From Bombyx mori (Eukaryota; Arthropoda; Insecta; Lepidoptera; Bombycidae): 64,000 nt of DNA. Below, one piece after another: positions 11,694 through 21,215 of the stretch. The stretch is taken from assembly GCF_030269925.1 (NCBI RefSeq), contig NC_085111.1, positions 3,340,142 through 3,404,141 of the forward strand, written 5' to 3'. The notes below the pieces were generated by a model. The model did not search any database. It saw nothing but the letters and a program-made list of their open reading frames with translations, and was not told where the DNA came from. Within the stretch, counting starts at the first letter, position 1, and every line of letters begins with the position of its first letter. The translations under genes and the position numbers were made by a program.

Positions 11694-11936
11694 AGGTGGG
11701 TGGCTGTCTCATGCTAGGTTTGGACGTTGGTTGTTGAGCGACAGGAGGTTTTAGTCAGTTCGACTCTGAGATGCCCCGCCCTCCATCCCCAGTGGAGGGC
11801 GGAAGTCCGACGATTTCCTCCTGACCAAAAAAAAAAAAGGTGGGTGGCGGCATTTACGTTGTAGATGTCTATGGGCTCCGGTAACCGCTTAACACCAGGT
11901 GGGTTGTGAGCTCGTCCAAACATGTATGCGATAAAA
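11694..11936 (+). mobile_element. Truncated LINE 3' end nested in a 5'-truncated Bm1 SINE
   Basis: A GC-rich LINE tail (about 11705-11837) ends in 12 A residues. It is flanked by AGGTGGGTGGC (11694-11704 and 11838-11848), an 11-bp target duplication. The duplicated word belongs to Bm1, which continues rightward to 11936. The LINE tail contains a perfect 9-bp stem (CGCCCTCCA / TGGAGGGCG) about 40 nt before the A run. No coding sequence is left, so the family is not certain. Confidence 0.75.
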
Positions 11937-12122
11937 AAAAATGTAGTCACTAAACATAACTAAACAATATAATGATTGGAAAGTTACTACTTTTATATTT
12001 TCTGTTTATATTTTCCTAGATGCGTAAAAGAACTCACGGCCCACCATTAAACCTTTACGGGAAGCTATAGAGACATTAGATCAAAGTCTCATCCTTCAAG
12101 CATTAATTCGTGACTGCTTCGC

Positions 12123-12325
12123 TACTTTTTTCCTCCCTACCTATACCGATAGTCTTGAGAGGCTATTTCAGCTTCACCCTAACATGTAGGTGAACTTACG
12201 GGGCTCAAACCGGAGGTTTTGCTATCACTGGCCCTAGCAAGAGCAGTGCTTCGCAGAATCTACCACCGGATCGGAAGCGCGACCCACTGAGAAGATCAGG
12301 AGAGAAACTCAGTGGGCAGTTTAAC
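12123..12325 (-). repeat. BMC1-like LINE 3' fragment
   Basis: Minus-strand copy, from the CCTACC end through GAATCTACCACCGGATCGG to CTCAGTGGGC, diverged. Confidence 0.75.
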
Positions 12326-12496
12326 CGTGTTAGAGCAACGGTCGTATGTATCCTGCGAGCTGGCAGAGACCGAGGCACTCACAAGAAAGTTTAGATTCTC
12401 CGTTCATTTGTCACCTTAATCTCAGTGTGAAATGAGCTTAGTAGCCCCCTTCAGAACTTAAGCTGAAGATGAAAATCTCACATTATATTAGATATA

Positions 12497-12699
12497 TTTT
12501 TTATTGCTTAGATGGGTGGGCGAGCTCACAGCTCACCTGATGTAAAGTGTTTACTGGAGCCCATAGACATCTACATCGTAAATGCGCCACCCACCTTGAG
12601 ATAAGTTCTAAGGTCTCAGTATAGTTACAACGGCTGCCCCACTCTTCAAACCGAAACGCATTACTGCTTTACGGCAGAAATAGGCAGGGTGGTGGTACC
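12497..12699 (-). repeat. Bm1 SINE, 3' part, split by the R1-clade LINE
   Basis: A-rich tail and 3' half of a Bm1 copy on the minus strand. It ends at the LINE poly(A) and resumes at 19571. The last 14 bp are one arm of the target duplication. Confidence 0.88.
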
Positions 12700-13098
12700 T
12701 TTTTTTTTTTTTTTTTTTTTTTTTTACTCTTACACCCGACGTCCGATCCCCTCCGAGGTCAGAACCCGGATGAGGTAGGGGGGCTACCGCGGTCAACACT
12801 ACAACCAGACGGCGCGGCTCACCCCAAGGACGCCCGGCCGACGGAGCCTTCGAGGCGAATCGAAGGCTCTGAAACGTCGGCCGTCTCGGTACGGCAGCCC
12901 GTCGGGCCGCCCAGACGGTGCCGCTGGTGTCCCGGAATACCCCGCTGGACCAGAACCAGCCTGCCGGGTCGGGACGCGATACACCGTCGACCGGTCGCTC
13001 TATTCACTCCACGGCAGCGCGCTAGAGTGCTGGTAGCGCGCCGCGCGGCCTCACCCCCTCAGGTCGCCCCTTGACCTTCACCGGGGGGAGGCCGCCAC

Positions 13099-16000
13099 CT
13101 ACAGGGGCCGGGACGTACGGGCGTATTCCCGCCTCCGGCCCCCGGCTCGACGGCGACGGATCGGTGCGGAAAGGGAAGAGCTCTCCCTCTCTCGCTCCGC
13201 CGCCTCCTTCTGCGAGATGGTGGACTCGCAGAAGTCGAGCATCGCCTTCCAGGACGCGTCGCTGCCGAGCATCGTAGCCACGACGCGCGGCAGCGAGAGG
13301 TCCTCTCCTATGACCGCGACGAGGGCGGCGCGTTGCTCGTCAAATCCAGAGCAACGCGCCAATGTGTGTTCCGCTGTGTCTTCCTCGTCGCGGTCCGCGC
13401 AGTGGTGGCACTGCGCCGTCGGTTCCCTTCCGGCTATCTTGTGCAAGTACCGGCCGAAACAACCATGGCCGGTAAGCATCTGCGTTAGCCGGAAGGTGAG
13501 GCATCCGCGGTCGCGGCCCACCCAGTCCGCGAGAACCGGGCGGACCGCCTCGACGGTTCGGAGGCCGGCCGACGGGTCCGCCAAGCGGCGAGACCACGCC
13601 TCCAGCACGGACCGCCGAGAGTGGAGCCTCCGCGCTCGAACTACACCTTCGCTGGGGCGCCCTTCCCCCCTAGAGCGGAGGTCGCTACGCCACCGGTAAT
13701 CGGCAGCGAGCGCCTCCGCTTCCAGGTCCCAGGGTGGCGCCCCGGCGAGCAAGCACGCCGCCTCGAAGGAGACGGTGCGGTATCCTCGGATCGCCCTGAC
13801 CGCGATCGCGCGCTGCGGACGTCGCAGCGCGGCGACGTTCTGGCGGGTCAGGGCGTAGCACCATACGGGCGCGCCGTATAGTGCCATCGACCGCACCACC
13901 CCCATGTAGAGGCGGCGCGCCACCTGATCGGGACCCCCGACGTTTGGAAGCAGCCGGCTCAAAGAGCCGGCCGTCGCCATCAGTCGAGGGCCCAACTTCG
14001 CAAAGTGAGCGCGGAAGTTCCACCGACCATCCAGTTCAAGGCCGAGGTACCGAAGACCGGTCACCCCGACCCCGACGCGGACGCCTCCGATCACGAGGTG
14101 GGCACCCAGAGGCGGCGCTCGTCCCGGCCCGTGAAACAACAGGGCCTGGGTTTTGTCGAGCGCCACCTCGAGTCCCAGCCGTCGGATCCTTGTGACGACG
14201 TGTGCCACGCCTGCGCACGCCAGACGGGCAGACTCCCGGTAGTCCCTCCCCGGAGCCACGACCAACGTGTCGTCGGCGTAACAAATTACGCTCAGCCCGG
14301 GGAGGGGACCCCGAATGACGCCCCGCAGGACCCAGTCGTAGCCGATGTTCCACAGCAGGGGGCCCAGGACGGACCCCTGCGGAACACCGCGCTCGACGGG
14401 GAAGCGGTACATCGCCCCACCGTGTCCGATGCACTGGATCGACCTGCCCTCGAGGTAGGAGCCGATCAGTCGGCGGAGGTATGCGGGGACGCCGTGATAC
14501 TCCAGCGCCCCCGCGATCACCGACCAGGGCAGGGTGTTGAAGGCGTTCCTTACATCTAAGGATAACGCCATCGCCACCCCGCCCCGGGATACGGCTTCAT
14601 CGGAGAGGGCCCGCACGCGCAGAATTGCGTCGATAGTCGAGCGGCCCTCTCTGAAGCCGTATTGCTCCGCCGAAAGATCGGGACCCGTCTCGGTCAGGTG
14701 CCGGACGATGCGGGCCGCGACGATCCTCTCGAGCATCTTGCCCGCTTCGTCCAGCAACACGATGGGGCGATAGCCCGCGGGTGAGTCCGCGGGGCGCCCG
14801 TCCTTCCGCAGAAGGACCAGTCTGCCCGTCTTCCATTTCGACGGGAACCGTCCCGACTCGAGGCACGCTTCGAAAAGCCCCCCGAGCCGGTCCCCTAGGG
14901 CCTCGAAGGCCAAGCTCCAGACCCGGCCGTGAACACCGTCAGGGCCGGGGGCCGCGTCCTTCGCTCTCATTCTGGACACGGCCGCATGGATCTCCGCCCC
15001 CGTGATAGGGGGAGGGGGCTCCTCGGCAGCGGGAACGCTGGGGCGACGCGGAGGCGTGCCCCACGTGGCGTCCATCTGGGGGGGCTCAAAGTCTCCCCCC
15101 GCTGCTGGCGGGAAAAGCGCGGAAACTATTTCCCGCAGCTGCCGAGGCTGGAGCCGCTCGGTCACCGGGAGCGCCCACGGCTGCAGTTTCCTGCGAACCA
15201 TCTTGTATGGGCGCCCCCAGGGATCTTCGTCGAGCGACTCCAGGAGAGTCTTCATGCTCTGCTTCTTGGCCTCGCCGATGGCCAGCTGCAACGCCGTCTG
15301 CTTTTGACGACAGTCAGCGTGCAGCCGGGCCGCCGTCTCCGCGAACGTTGCGTCGCGACTACGGCGGCGGCGGTGGCGTGCGCTCCGGCGGCGCGCCCTC
15401 ACGCACTCCTCTCGGAGTCTTGCGATCTCGGGCGACCACCAGAATGCACCCCCACGTGGTGCTCGGGGGCCGACCCGGGGCATGGCGGCATCACAAATGT
15501 TTGCCATGGTGCCCCGGAACCAGTCGACCTCCGCATCCACGTCCGCGAGCCGCGCGGGTTTTGGCGCCCACGCAGCAACAGCGGCCGCCTCCATCAGCAA
15601 CTCCTTGTTCATTCGTTTCAAGGCCCACCTGGGGAACGAACGGGGCGCACCTTGCGGGAGCTCTTCCTCACCGCGGGCGCCCGCGGCTGACGACGACGAC
15701 AAGGAGGAGGCGGAGAGCTCGAATCGGACGTATCTGTGGTCCGAGAGCGTCTCCGCCCCCTCGAGTACGCGCCAGCCGCGGGTGCGGCGCACGGCGGACG
15801 GGGACGCGAACGTCACGTCCACGTGAGATTGCCCGTTCCACCGCACGCAAGTCGCGACCGTGCCTCTGTTTAGGAGACAGAGGCCGGTCGCGATCGCCCA
15901 CTCCGAAAGGGCCTCGCCTCGCGCATCCGTGCGGGGGGAACCCCAAGCCGTGCACTTGGCATTGAAGTCCCCCGCGACGATGACAGGGCGGGACCCGAGG

Positions 16001-16347
16001 CGGTGTAAAAGCGCCTCGAGCCCGCCCAGAAACCGTTCGAATTCGGCGAGGCTCCTGTTCGGAGAAAAGTACGCCCCGATCACGACGGTCCCGTCGATCC
16101 TAGCCGCGACGTACCCGGGTCCCCTGGCCACCATATCCAAGGGGGGTAACGCCGCGGACTGTCTCAACACAATGGCCACGGAGCCGTCGACGTCCCCCAT
16201 CCAGCAGTCCTGGTCGGTGGGGACGAAGTACGGCTCCGCGGCGACAGCGACGTCGATTGACCACTCCGCCATTGTGTGGACGAGGAGATCCTGTGCCCTG
16301 GCGGAGTGGTTCAAGTTGCACTGGAGGAAGCGGTGGACGCAACCCAT
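13099..16347 (-). CDS. R1-clade LINE ORF2: APE endonuclease and reverse transcriptase
   Basis: A 1082-aa polyprotein for target-primed reverse transcription. The N-terminal apurinic-like endonuclease (about 1-215) shows an Asn at QCNLNH (residue 11), Glu in AAEPY (38), GDFNAK (126-131), HVDVTF, and the terminal SDH (202-204). The reverse transcriptase (about 450-760) shows GPDGVHGRVW, YRPIVLLDEAGKMLER, YGFREGRS, catalytic Asp in SLDVRNAF (598), VPQGSVLGP, and the YADD box (690-693). A C-terminal CHHC...H...C knuckle lies at 980-999, as expected for the R1 clade. The end is Arg/Glu-rich and finishes RTSRPL. The start codon overlaps the ORF1 stop as TAATG. In the silkworm telomeric LINE SART1 the same arrangement is known to act by termination-reinitiation, so coupled translation is likely here too. 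All catalytic residues I looked for are present. Confidence 0.95.
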   Translation of the reverse strand: MGCVHRFLQCNLNHSARAQDLLVHTMAEWSIDVAVAAEPYFVPTDQDCWMGDVDGSVAIVLRQSAALPPLDMVARGPGYVAARIDGTVVIGAYFSPNRSLAEFERFLGGLEALLHRLGSRPVIVAGDFNAKCTAWGSPRTDARGEALSEWAIATGLCLLNRGTVATCVRWNGQSHVDVTFASPSAVRRTRGWRVLEGAETLSDHRYVRFELSASSLSSSSAAGARGEEELPQGAPRSFPRWALKRMNKELLMEAAAVAAWAPKPARLADVDAEVDWFRGTMANICDAAMPRVGPRAPRGGAFWWSPEIARLREECVRARRRSARHRRRRSRDATFAETAARLHADCRQKQTALQLAIGEAKKQSMKTLLESLDEDPWGRPYKMVRRKLQPWALPVTERLQPRQLREIVSALFPPAAGGDFEPPQMDATWGTPPRRPSVPAAEEPPPPITGAEIHAAVSRMRAKDAAPGPDGVHGRVWSLAFEALGDRLGGLFEACLESGRFPSKWKTGRLVLLRKDGRPADSPAGYRPIVLLDEAGKMLERIVAARIVRHLTETGPDLSAEQYGFREGRSTIDAILRVRALSDEAVSRGGVAMALSLDVRNAFNTLPWSVIAGALEYHGVPAYLRRLIGSYLEGRSIQCIGHGGAMYRFPVERGVPQGSVLGPLLWNIGYDWVLRGVIRGPLPGLSVICYADDTLVVAPGRDYRESARLACAGVAHVVTRIRRLGLEVALDKTQALLFHGPGRAPPLGAHLVIGGVRVGVGVTGLRYLGLELDGRWNFRAHFAKLGPRLMATAGSLSRLLPNVGGPDQVARRLYMGVVRSMALYGAPVWCYALTRQNVAALRRPQRAIAVRAIRGYRTVSFEAACLLAGAPPWDLEAEALAADYRWRSDLRSRGEGRPSEGVVRARRLHSRRSVLEAWSRRLADPSAGLRTVEAVRPVLADWVGRDRGCLTFRLTQMLTGHGCFGRYLHKIAGREPTAQCHHCADRDEEDTAEHTLARCSGFDEQRAALVAVIGEDLSLPRVVATMLGSDASWKAMLDFCESTISQKEAAERERESSSLSAPIRRRRAGGRRREYARTSRPL

Positions 16348-16349
16348 TA
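16345..16349 (-). promoter_or_regulatory. TAATG stop-start overlap between LINE ORF1 and ORF2
   Basis: Read on the minus strand, ORF1 ends TAA and ORF2 begins ATG, with the A shared. In SART1 a UAAUG junction supports ORF2 translation by reinitiation. The junction is seen directly; the mechanism here is inferred. Confidence 0.85.
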
Positions 16350-18734
16350 CGGGGCTACGTCCATCGCTCCCTCGTCTGTCCCGCCCTGCGGCTCGACAAC
16401 AGCCGCGGCGGGAACTGACTCACCGGCTGCCCTTTTTGCAGCCGGCTTCTTTTTCTTTCCGCCCCTCCTCGTTTTTGTAGAGGAGGGGGCGGATTTACAC
16501 GCCGGGCCCCCGGCCCGGTGGTCGGCCTTCCTTTTGGCCGCGTCGCACAAGACGCAGTGCGGCGCGGCTGTGGTGCAGGAGGCTGCCTTGTGCCCCGGTT
16601 GGCCGCAGCGGAAACACAAGCCGCTGCGGTCCACGGTCGAGGGGCACTTGGCGAGGCCGTGGCCGGTGCTGAAGCACCGAAGACAACGCCACGGCCTGGC
16701 ATCCTGCAGCTGCACGTGGGCCACTACCCAGCCCACGCGCAGCCTTCCTGGGCTGTCGGAAGGCCGCCCCTGTGGAGGGGTGGCCAGGAGGGTCGCCGTT
16801 GCAATCGGGCAACGCGCCCACGCCGTCCGGGTACCAGAGTAGGTTACCCGGAGCTCCCCGACTTTGACGTCGGCGAGGGCGCAGTTGCCCTGCGACGCGA
16901 TGGCCGAGGCGACCTCCTCCTTCGTGGCACACTCGTCGAGGCCCGTAATTTTCACCTCCGCCATTTTTACGGGCCGCGCGATGCGCACCACCTCGGGATC
17001 CGGCAGGATTTCCCTCAGCCGGGCCGCCAATTTTTCGGCCGCGGCGTTGGTGTTCGGGCCGGGGCACTCTATGAGACGTGCCCCGTTGGCCGTCTGCCGG
17101 ACCTTGATGCTCCCCTCCACGCCGAGGGCGTCCACATCCACGCCGCCGCGCGCCTGGGTCATCACCTCGTGGTAGGTGATGCCTTTTTCTTTGCCGGCCG
17201 GCAGCAGCTCCACTACCACTGCAGCCGACCGCGGGGCGCGCGGCCTCCTTCGTCCATTTCGGCCCCTCGGCTCCGCTCGACCCTCTTGGCGGGGAGCGGC
17301 GGCCGCAGGGGCGGGCTTGGGGCGCGGCGCGACAGGCGCCGCCACCTTTTTGGGCCCACGCCGCACTACCGTTGTCCATGCCTCTTCCATAGTGGCAGGA
17401 GCCGGGGGCAGCGGGCGGGGCTGGGGAGTCGGGGCCGGTTTCGCAGCGTTGATGCCCCCCTTCTTCTTGGTCCGGCTCCTGCCGGGCCCCGCCTTCGCAG
17501 GCTGGGACGGGGCAGGAGCAGTCTTCTGAGTCTTGCGTTGGCCGGTGACTTTTGCTCCTGAGGGGGCGGGTTTTGGTGCCCCCGTATCTTTTTGGGTCCC
17601 CGAAGCGGCCGGACGTGCCGCGGGTGTCGCGCCCTTTTTAGGATCGCTATACGTTCTAGCGGCCACAGTCCTGCGGGGTGCCGGTGTAGGAGCTCCGTTT
17701 TTCACCTCATGAGCGAGGGGCGGTCTTGCGCGCTCAACGATCGAGCTCCTTGCCTCCTGTATAAGGAGCTGCCGCCTCAGCTCCTCGACCTCAGTGAGGC
17801 CTTCCGCTTCGGGCGGAGGAGGGACAGGGGCCGAGCTGCGTTGCCGCTCTATAAGGTCGGCCACCATGGTCCTCAACTCGGCCATGTCGACGCGGAACTG
17901 TCCGTTCTCCGCCCGAAGTCGGCCATTTTCCTCCGCCAGTTGCTCAAGGCGGGCGTGCTGCAGGGCTATTTCCTGCCGCAGGCCTGCCGTCTCCGTGGTC
18001 GTGGTGCGGTCCACGACGTCCTGCAGCCGTTCCTCGAGTGTGGCGGCCGCCGATTTCATGGCCGACACTTCTGAGCCCTTGAGGCCTCCAGTGGATTTAG
18101 CCGCAATGGTCGCGACTATCTTCCCGACTATTTTACAAGCTCGGAGGGGGTCAGAGGGACCCACCTCCGTCAGGGATCGCTGTAGGCGTTCGACCTCTTC
18201 TATTTTTCTATTTTTATTTTTATTTTTCGCCTCACGACAGGCGGCCCTGAACTGCGCCGAGGAGGCAGCGTCCAGTCCGCAAGACGACGGCTTCTCAAAA
18301 TCAGTGGCGGGCGGCGCCGCAGCAGCCGCCGGCCCTTCCGCCAACGCCATGTACTTGGCGCTGGCAGGCTCTCCTTCCGATGAATCGGACGGAGCGGAGG
18401 ACGCCGGCCGACGAGCCGACTTCCGCTTCCGCCGAGTCCGCTGCCGATCGCAATCGGCAAACAGCGCTGGCGTCTCCCGCCCACTAGACGCGTCGCCCCT
18501 TGCGGAGCTCCGCGCCGAGTACAGCGAGATTAAGCTCTCGCAGCGCTCTATGACTACGGTTGGGACTCTGTCCCTTACGCGACCCGTGTTGTCGCCCCCT
18601 TCGTCGTGGCAATGTTTGCCCCCCCCAGAAACGGTGGGGCAGCGTGCGGCCGATCGCTCGACCGCACGGAGGGATTCTCCCCCCGCGGAGCGGGAGGTAC
18701 CCTCCTGGGGTAATAACTTTTGTACATGTGCCAT
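16347..18734 (-). CDS. R1-clade LINE ORF1 protein (gag-like, CCHC zinc knuckles)
   Basis: A 795-aa basic protein, the nucleic-acid-binding gag-like partner that coats LINE RNA in R1, TRAS and SART relatives. The N-terminal third is low complexity, with Ser/Arg and Ala/Pro stretches. Residues about 230-300 form a coiled coil (LEERLQDVV through DLIERQ). A Pro/Ala/Lys linker follows, then a folded block about 500-670. Three zinc knuckles lie at about 684-746: CLRCFSTGHGLAKC, CFRCGQPGHKAASC, and a CVLC...H...C variant. The tail is Lys/Arg-rich and may act in nuclear entry. The stop TAA at 16349-16347 shares its last A with the ORF2 ATG, giving TAATG. Start chosen: the first ATG of the frame at 18734. 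No internal stop or frameshift is present. Confidence 0.92.
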   Translation of the reverse strand: MAHVQKLLPQEGTSRSAGGESLRAVERSAARCPTVSGGGKHCHDEGGDNTGRVRDRVPTVVIERCESLISLYSARSSARGDASSGRETPALFADCDRQRTRRKRKSARRPASSAPSDSSEGEPASAKYMALAEGPAAAAAPPATDFEKPSSCGLDAASSAQFRAACREAKNKNKNRKIEEVERLQRSLTEVGPSDPLRACKIVGKIVATIAAKSTGGLKGSEVSAMKSAAATLEERLQDVVDRTTTTETAGLRQEIALQHARLEQLAEENGRLRAENGQFRVDMAELRTMVADLIERQRSSAPVPPPPEAEGLTEVEELRRQLLIQEARSSIVERARPPLAHEVKNGAPTPAPRRTVAARTYSDPKKGATPAARPAASGTQKDTGAPKPAPSGAKVTGQRKTQKTAPAPSQPAKAGPGRSRTKKKGGINAAKPAPTPQPRPLPPAPATMEEAWTTVVRRGPKKVAAPVAPRPKPAPAAAAPRQEGRAEPRGRNGRRRPRAPRSAAVVVELLPAGKEKGITYHEVMTQARGGVDVDALGVEGSIKVRQTANGARLIECPGPNTNAAAEKLAARLREILPDPEVVRIARPVKMAEVKITGLDECATKEEVASAIASQGNCALADVKVGELRVTYSGTRTAWARCPIATATLLATPPQGRPSDSPGRLRVGWVVAHVQLQDARPWRCLRCFSTGHGLAKCPSTVDRSGLCFRCGQPGHKAASCTTAAPHCVLCDAAKRKADHRAGGPACKSAPSSTKTRRGGKKKKPAAKRAAGESVPAAAVVEPQGGTDEGAMDVAP

Positions 18735-19570
18735 TGTGTCATATTTCCTTTTTGATTAACCAGGGGTCGGTCCCCTGGGGTCTGGTTGGTACCCTCGGGA
18801 CTGGACTCCCTCCAGCCATTCATCCCATCGCCGGGCACCAGAGCTTAGGATTGGGGCATTTTTTAAAGAGGTTTACGTCCTCGCGGCCCCGTGCCTCGCG
18901 GCAGCGGCCCCCGTCCCCCACGCGGTGAGGATTACGGGTTGACCGGCGGCCCGCCGAGTGCAACGAGCAACACGGCAGACCACCGCCCGACGCTCAAAAG
19001 AGCAGCAACGACGAAGCCACGCCGGTATACCGGTACCCCCCTCTGGAGGGCGTGCCCCTGTAGCCGAAGCCGGGGACATGGCGACCAGCGGCCGGAAGAT
19101 GCGTAAGCAACGCCGGCTCACTTCTTCATCAAAGGGCAGGCCAAAAGTGGCCCACCACCACCCATGGGTTACGTCCGAAACGGGTCGGACGTACCCGAAA
19201 AACAAAAAGGGGGAAGAAGGGGGAAGAGAGAGGGAGCCCGAGCGTCTCCAGGAGGAGCACCCTTCAGCGAGTGAAGGGCGTGAAGAGCCCGCAACTCCCC
19301 CTGCTGGTTTTGGTCCGCGTCATCCGATCTCTTTCGTTGCAAAGCCTAACTAGGCTACCCTACTCCTACACCTAGCCTACCTACCTAACACCTAGAAATC
19401 CTTGCAACGAAAAAGACCGGACGATACCCCTGGGAGTGGGACTGTTCCCAGAGGATCCCGTTATCCGCCACCTACGGACGCGCCCGGTGGAAGTCCAGCA
19501 AAACTCCCCCACAGACGGAGCCCCCGGCCACGCAGAGTGCGCGCCGGGGGGCCCGCCCAGGTCCCTCGGG
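18735..19570 (-). other. 5' UTR and presumed internal promoter of the R1-clade LINE
   Basis: About 835 bp of GC-rich DNA upstream of ORF1, bounded by the 14-bp duplication. LINEs of this kind need an internal promoter, but I recognise no specific element. The segment 19321-19400, rich in CTAC/CCTA words, looks repetitive and lower in GC than the rest. Confidence 0.6.
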
Positions 19571-19618
19571 AGGGTGGTGGTACCTACCCGCGCGGACTCA
19601 CATGAGGTCCTACAACCA
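19571..19618 (-). repeat. Bm1 SINE, remaining internal part after the LINE insertion
   Basis: Continues the Bm1 copy interrupted at 12699: the other arm of the 14-bp duplication, then the usual Bm1 words up to TACAACCA. The tRNA-like head is absent, so this Bm1 was already 5'-truncated before the LINE landed. Confidence 0.85.
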
Positions 19619-19620
19619 AT

Positions 19621-20258
19621 AAAGATATTTCGTTTCGTAAAAAAAAATACAACTCTGATGCTTTATTAAGATTGCTGTTATAATTTCCTTAGAAAACTAT
19701 TATTTATGGTTACGAAATTTCCGTTTAGTACACATAAAGTTAAAGGCATATTTCTATTTTTTTTATTTCTATAAATCCAAATATGTACCTTCATGGTATC
19801 GATGCATCTCTGCGAAAGCAATGATAATTTTTCAATGCCGTTTTTGAGGAATCAAGTGTACGGGAGCCAACTAACTCTTCAAAGACATTTCGTACAGTCT
19901 CTTAGGTAAAGAAGTTTTGTCCCTACCCAAAATATATCCAAACTTTGGAAAAATAGAAGTATGTCGGCAGGGTTGAGCAACTAAGCAAGGCTGGGCGAAG
20001 TTGCGGGCGAAGATCACATCAATGTATCCATTTACTGACAGTTCACATGCACTTATTAATAAACAAATGAATAAACTTAAAAAAAGAATTCCGTATTTCA
20101 AAAACAAAAAAAAAACATTAGAATTCAGAATTTATTGCCAGCTATACCTATACATACATAGATTACATTTCAAATGACCGATATTGTAAAACGGCAACTT
20201 CATAGGTCTTCAAGATCTATTATTATTTACTCACAAAAATCCAAATCATCATTGCATA
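19621..20258. other. No gene seen
   Basis: AT-rich intergenic DNA between the split Bm1 and the next Bm1. Confidence 0.6.
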
Positions 20259-20263
20259 GAGTC

Positions 20264-20709
20264 TTTTTTTTTTTTTTTTTTTTTATTGCTTAGATGGGTG
20301 AACGAGCTCACAGCCCACCTGGTGTTAAGTGGTTACTGGAGCCCATAGACAACTACAACGTAAATGCGCCACCCACCTTGAGATATAAGTTCTAAGGTCT
20401 CAGTATAGTTACAACGGCTACCCCACCCTTCAAACCGAAACGCATTACTGCTTCACGGCAGAAATAGGCAGGGCGGTGGTACCTACCCGTGCGGACTCAC
20501 AATAGGTCCTACCACCAGTGATTACGCAAATTATAATTTTGCGGGTTTGATTTTTATTACACGATGTTATTCCTTCACCGTGGAAGTCAATCGTGAACAT
20601 TTGTTAAGTACGTATTTCATTCGAAAAATTGGTACCCGCCTGCGGGATTCGAACACCGGTGCATCGCAACAACGAATGCACCGGACGTCTTATCCTTTAG
20701 GCCACGACG
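20264..20709 (-). mobile_element. Bm1 SINE, full length
   Basis: Head at the right end (CTTTAGGCCACGACGA is the reverse of the A box region), T run at the left. A short GAGTCT duplication (20259-20264 and 20709-20714) flanks it. Confidence 0.92.
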
Positions 20710-20899
20710 AGTCTAAATGATAATTATTATTTATACTTTGTAGTGTTCACCAAAACAAAACAAGTAAACGTTGATCATTACGTTCGATCTTATATGTACC
20801 AAATCATAACTCGGTGACAATTTAAAATGTTTTGTGTCGAATGAAACATTGACATAGAGTCACAGCTCACAAGAAATCGATTTGTTATTTGATTAAAAT

Positions 20900-21215
20900 C
20901 GATTTTACATACGCCGTCATAGACCTCCCACAAGGTTCTCCACATTAACCTCTCCAGCGCAGCCTGAATCTACGGTATTCCCGGAGTCGTCTCACAGGTG
21001 GTCAGTCCACCTGGGTCCTACCCATTCCACATCTTCAAGTGGTTAGTTTTTGACCCTGGCGGCCATCTTGTCTACGAACAACGTGCCCTACCCATTGCCA
21101 CTTCGCCCTCGTAATCCTATGTCGGTTATAATTGTCCTTCGGCGAATCTCCTCAGTCCTCATTCAATCTCGCAAGGAATACGAGCACAGCCCTCTCGATT
21201 CGCCATCCCTATTAA
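20900..21215. repeat. LINE-like relic, unclassified
   Basis: GC-richer block with phrases common in lepidopteran LINE 3' regions (CCTCCCACAAGGTTCTCCAC, CCCTACCCATTGCCACTTC). No open frame. A fragment of a related kind (CACTGCCGGACATAGG) lies at 7398-7460. Confidence 0.45.

Larger units (their letters stand above)
12700..19570 (-). mobile_element. Full-length R1-clade non-LTR retrotransposon inserted in a Bm1 SINE
   Basis: A 6.87-kb GC-rich island in AT-rich DNA, read on the minus strand. It has about 835 bp of 5' UTR (18735-19570), ORF1 (16347-18734), ORF2 (13099-16347), about 375 bp of 3' UTR, and a run of about 25 A residues (T on the plus strand from 12700). It splits one Bm1 SINE: the Bm1 parts at 12497-12699 and 19571-19618 are collinear and share AGGGTGGTGGTACC (12686-12699 and 19571-19584), a 14-bp target-site duplication. 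Fourteen bp is also the duplication length known for R1 in 28S rDNA. ORF2 has an N-terminal APE endonuclease, a YADD reverse transcriptase and a C-terminal CCHC motif, which place it in the R1 clade. Both ORFs are unbroken, so the copy is young and may be competent. It is not in rDNA or TTAGG repeats as R1, TRAS and SART are. Confidence 0.93.

Noticed and set aside
13071..18928. Many long open frames on the plus strand (for example 16518-17561, 14929-15690) and off-frame on the minus strand
   Set aside because: They overlap ORF1 and ORF2 of the R1-clade LINE. GC-rich coding DNA has few stops in other frames, and none of these frames shows a domain.
12700..19570. The large element as SART or TRAS telomeric LINE
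   Set aside because: No TTAGG repeats flank it; the insertion site is a Bm1 SINE with a 14-bp duplication.
12700..19570. The large element as canonical R1 in 28S rDNA
   Set aside because: No rRNA sequence occurs on either side.
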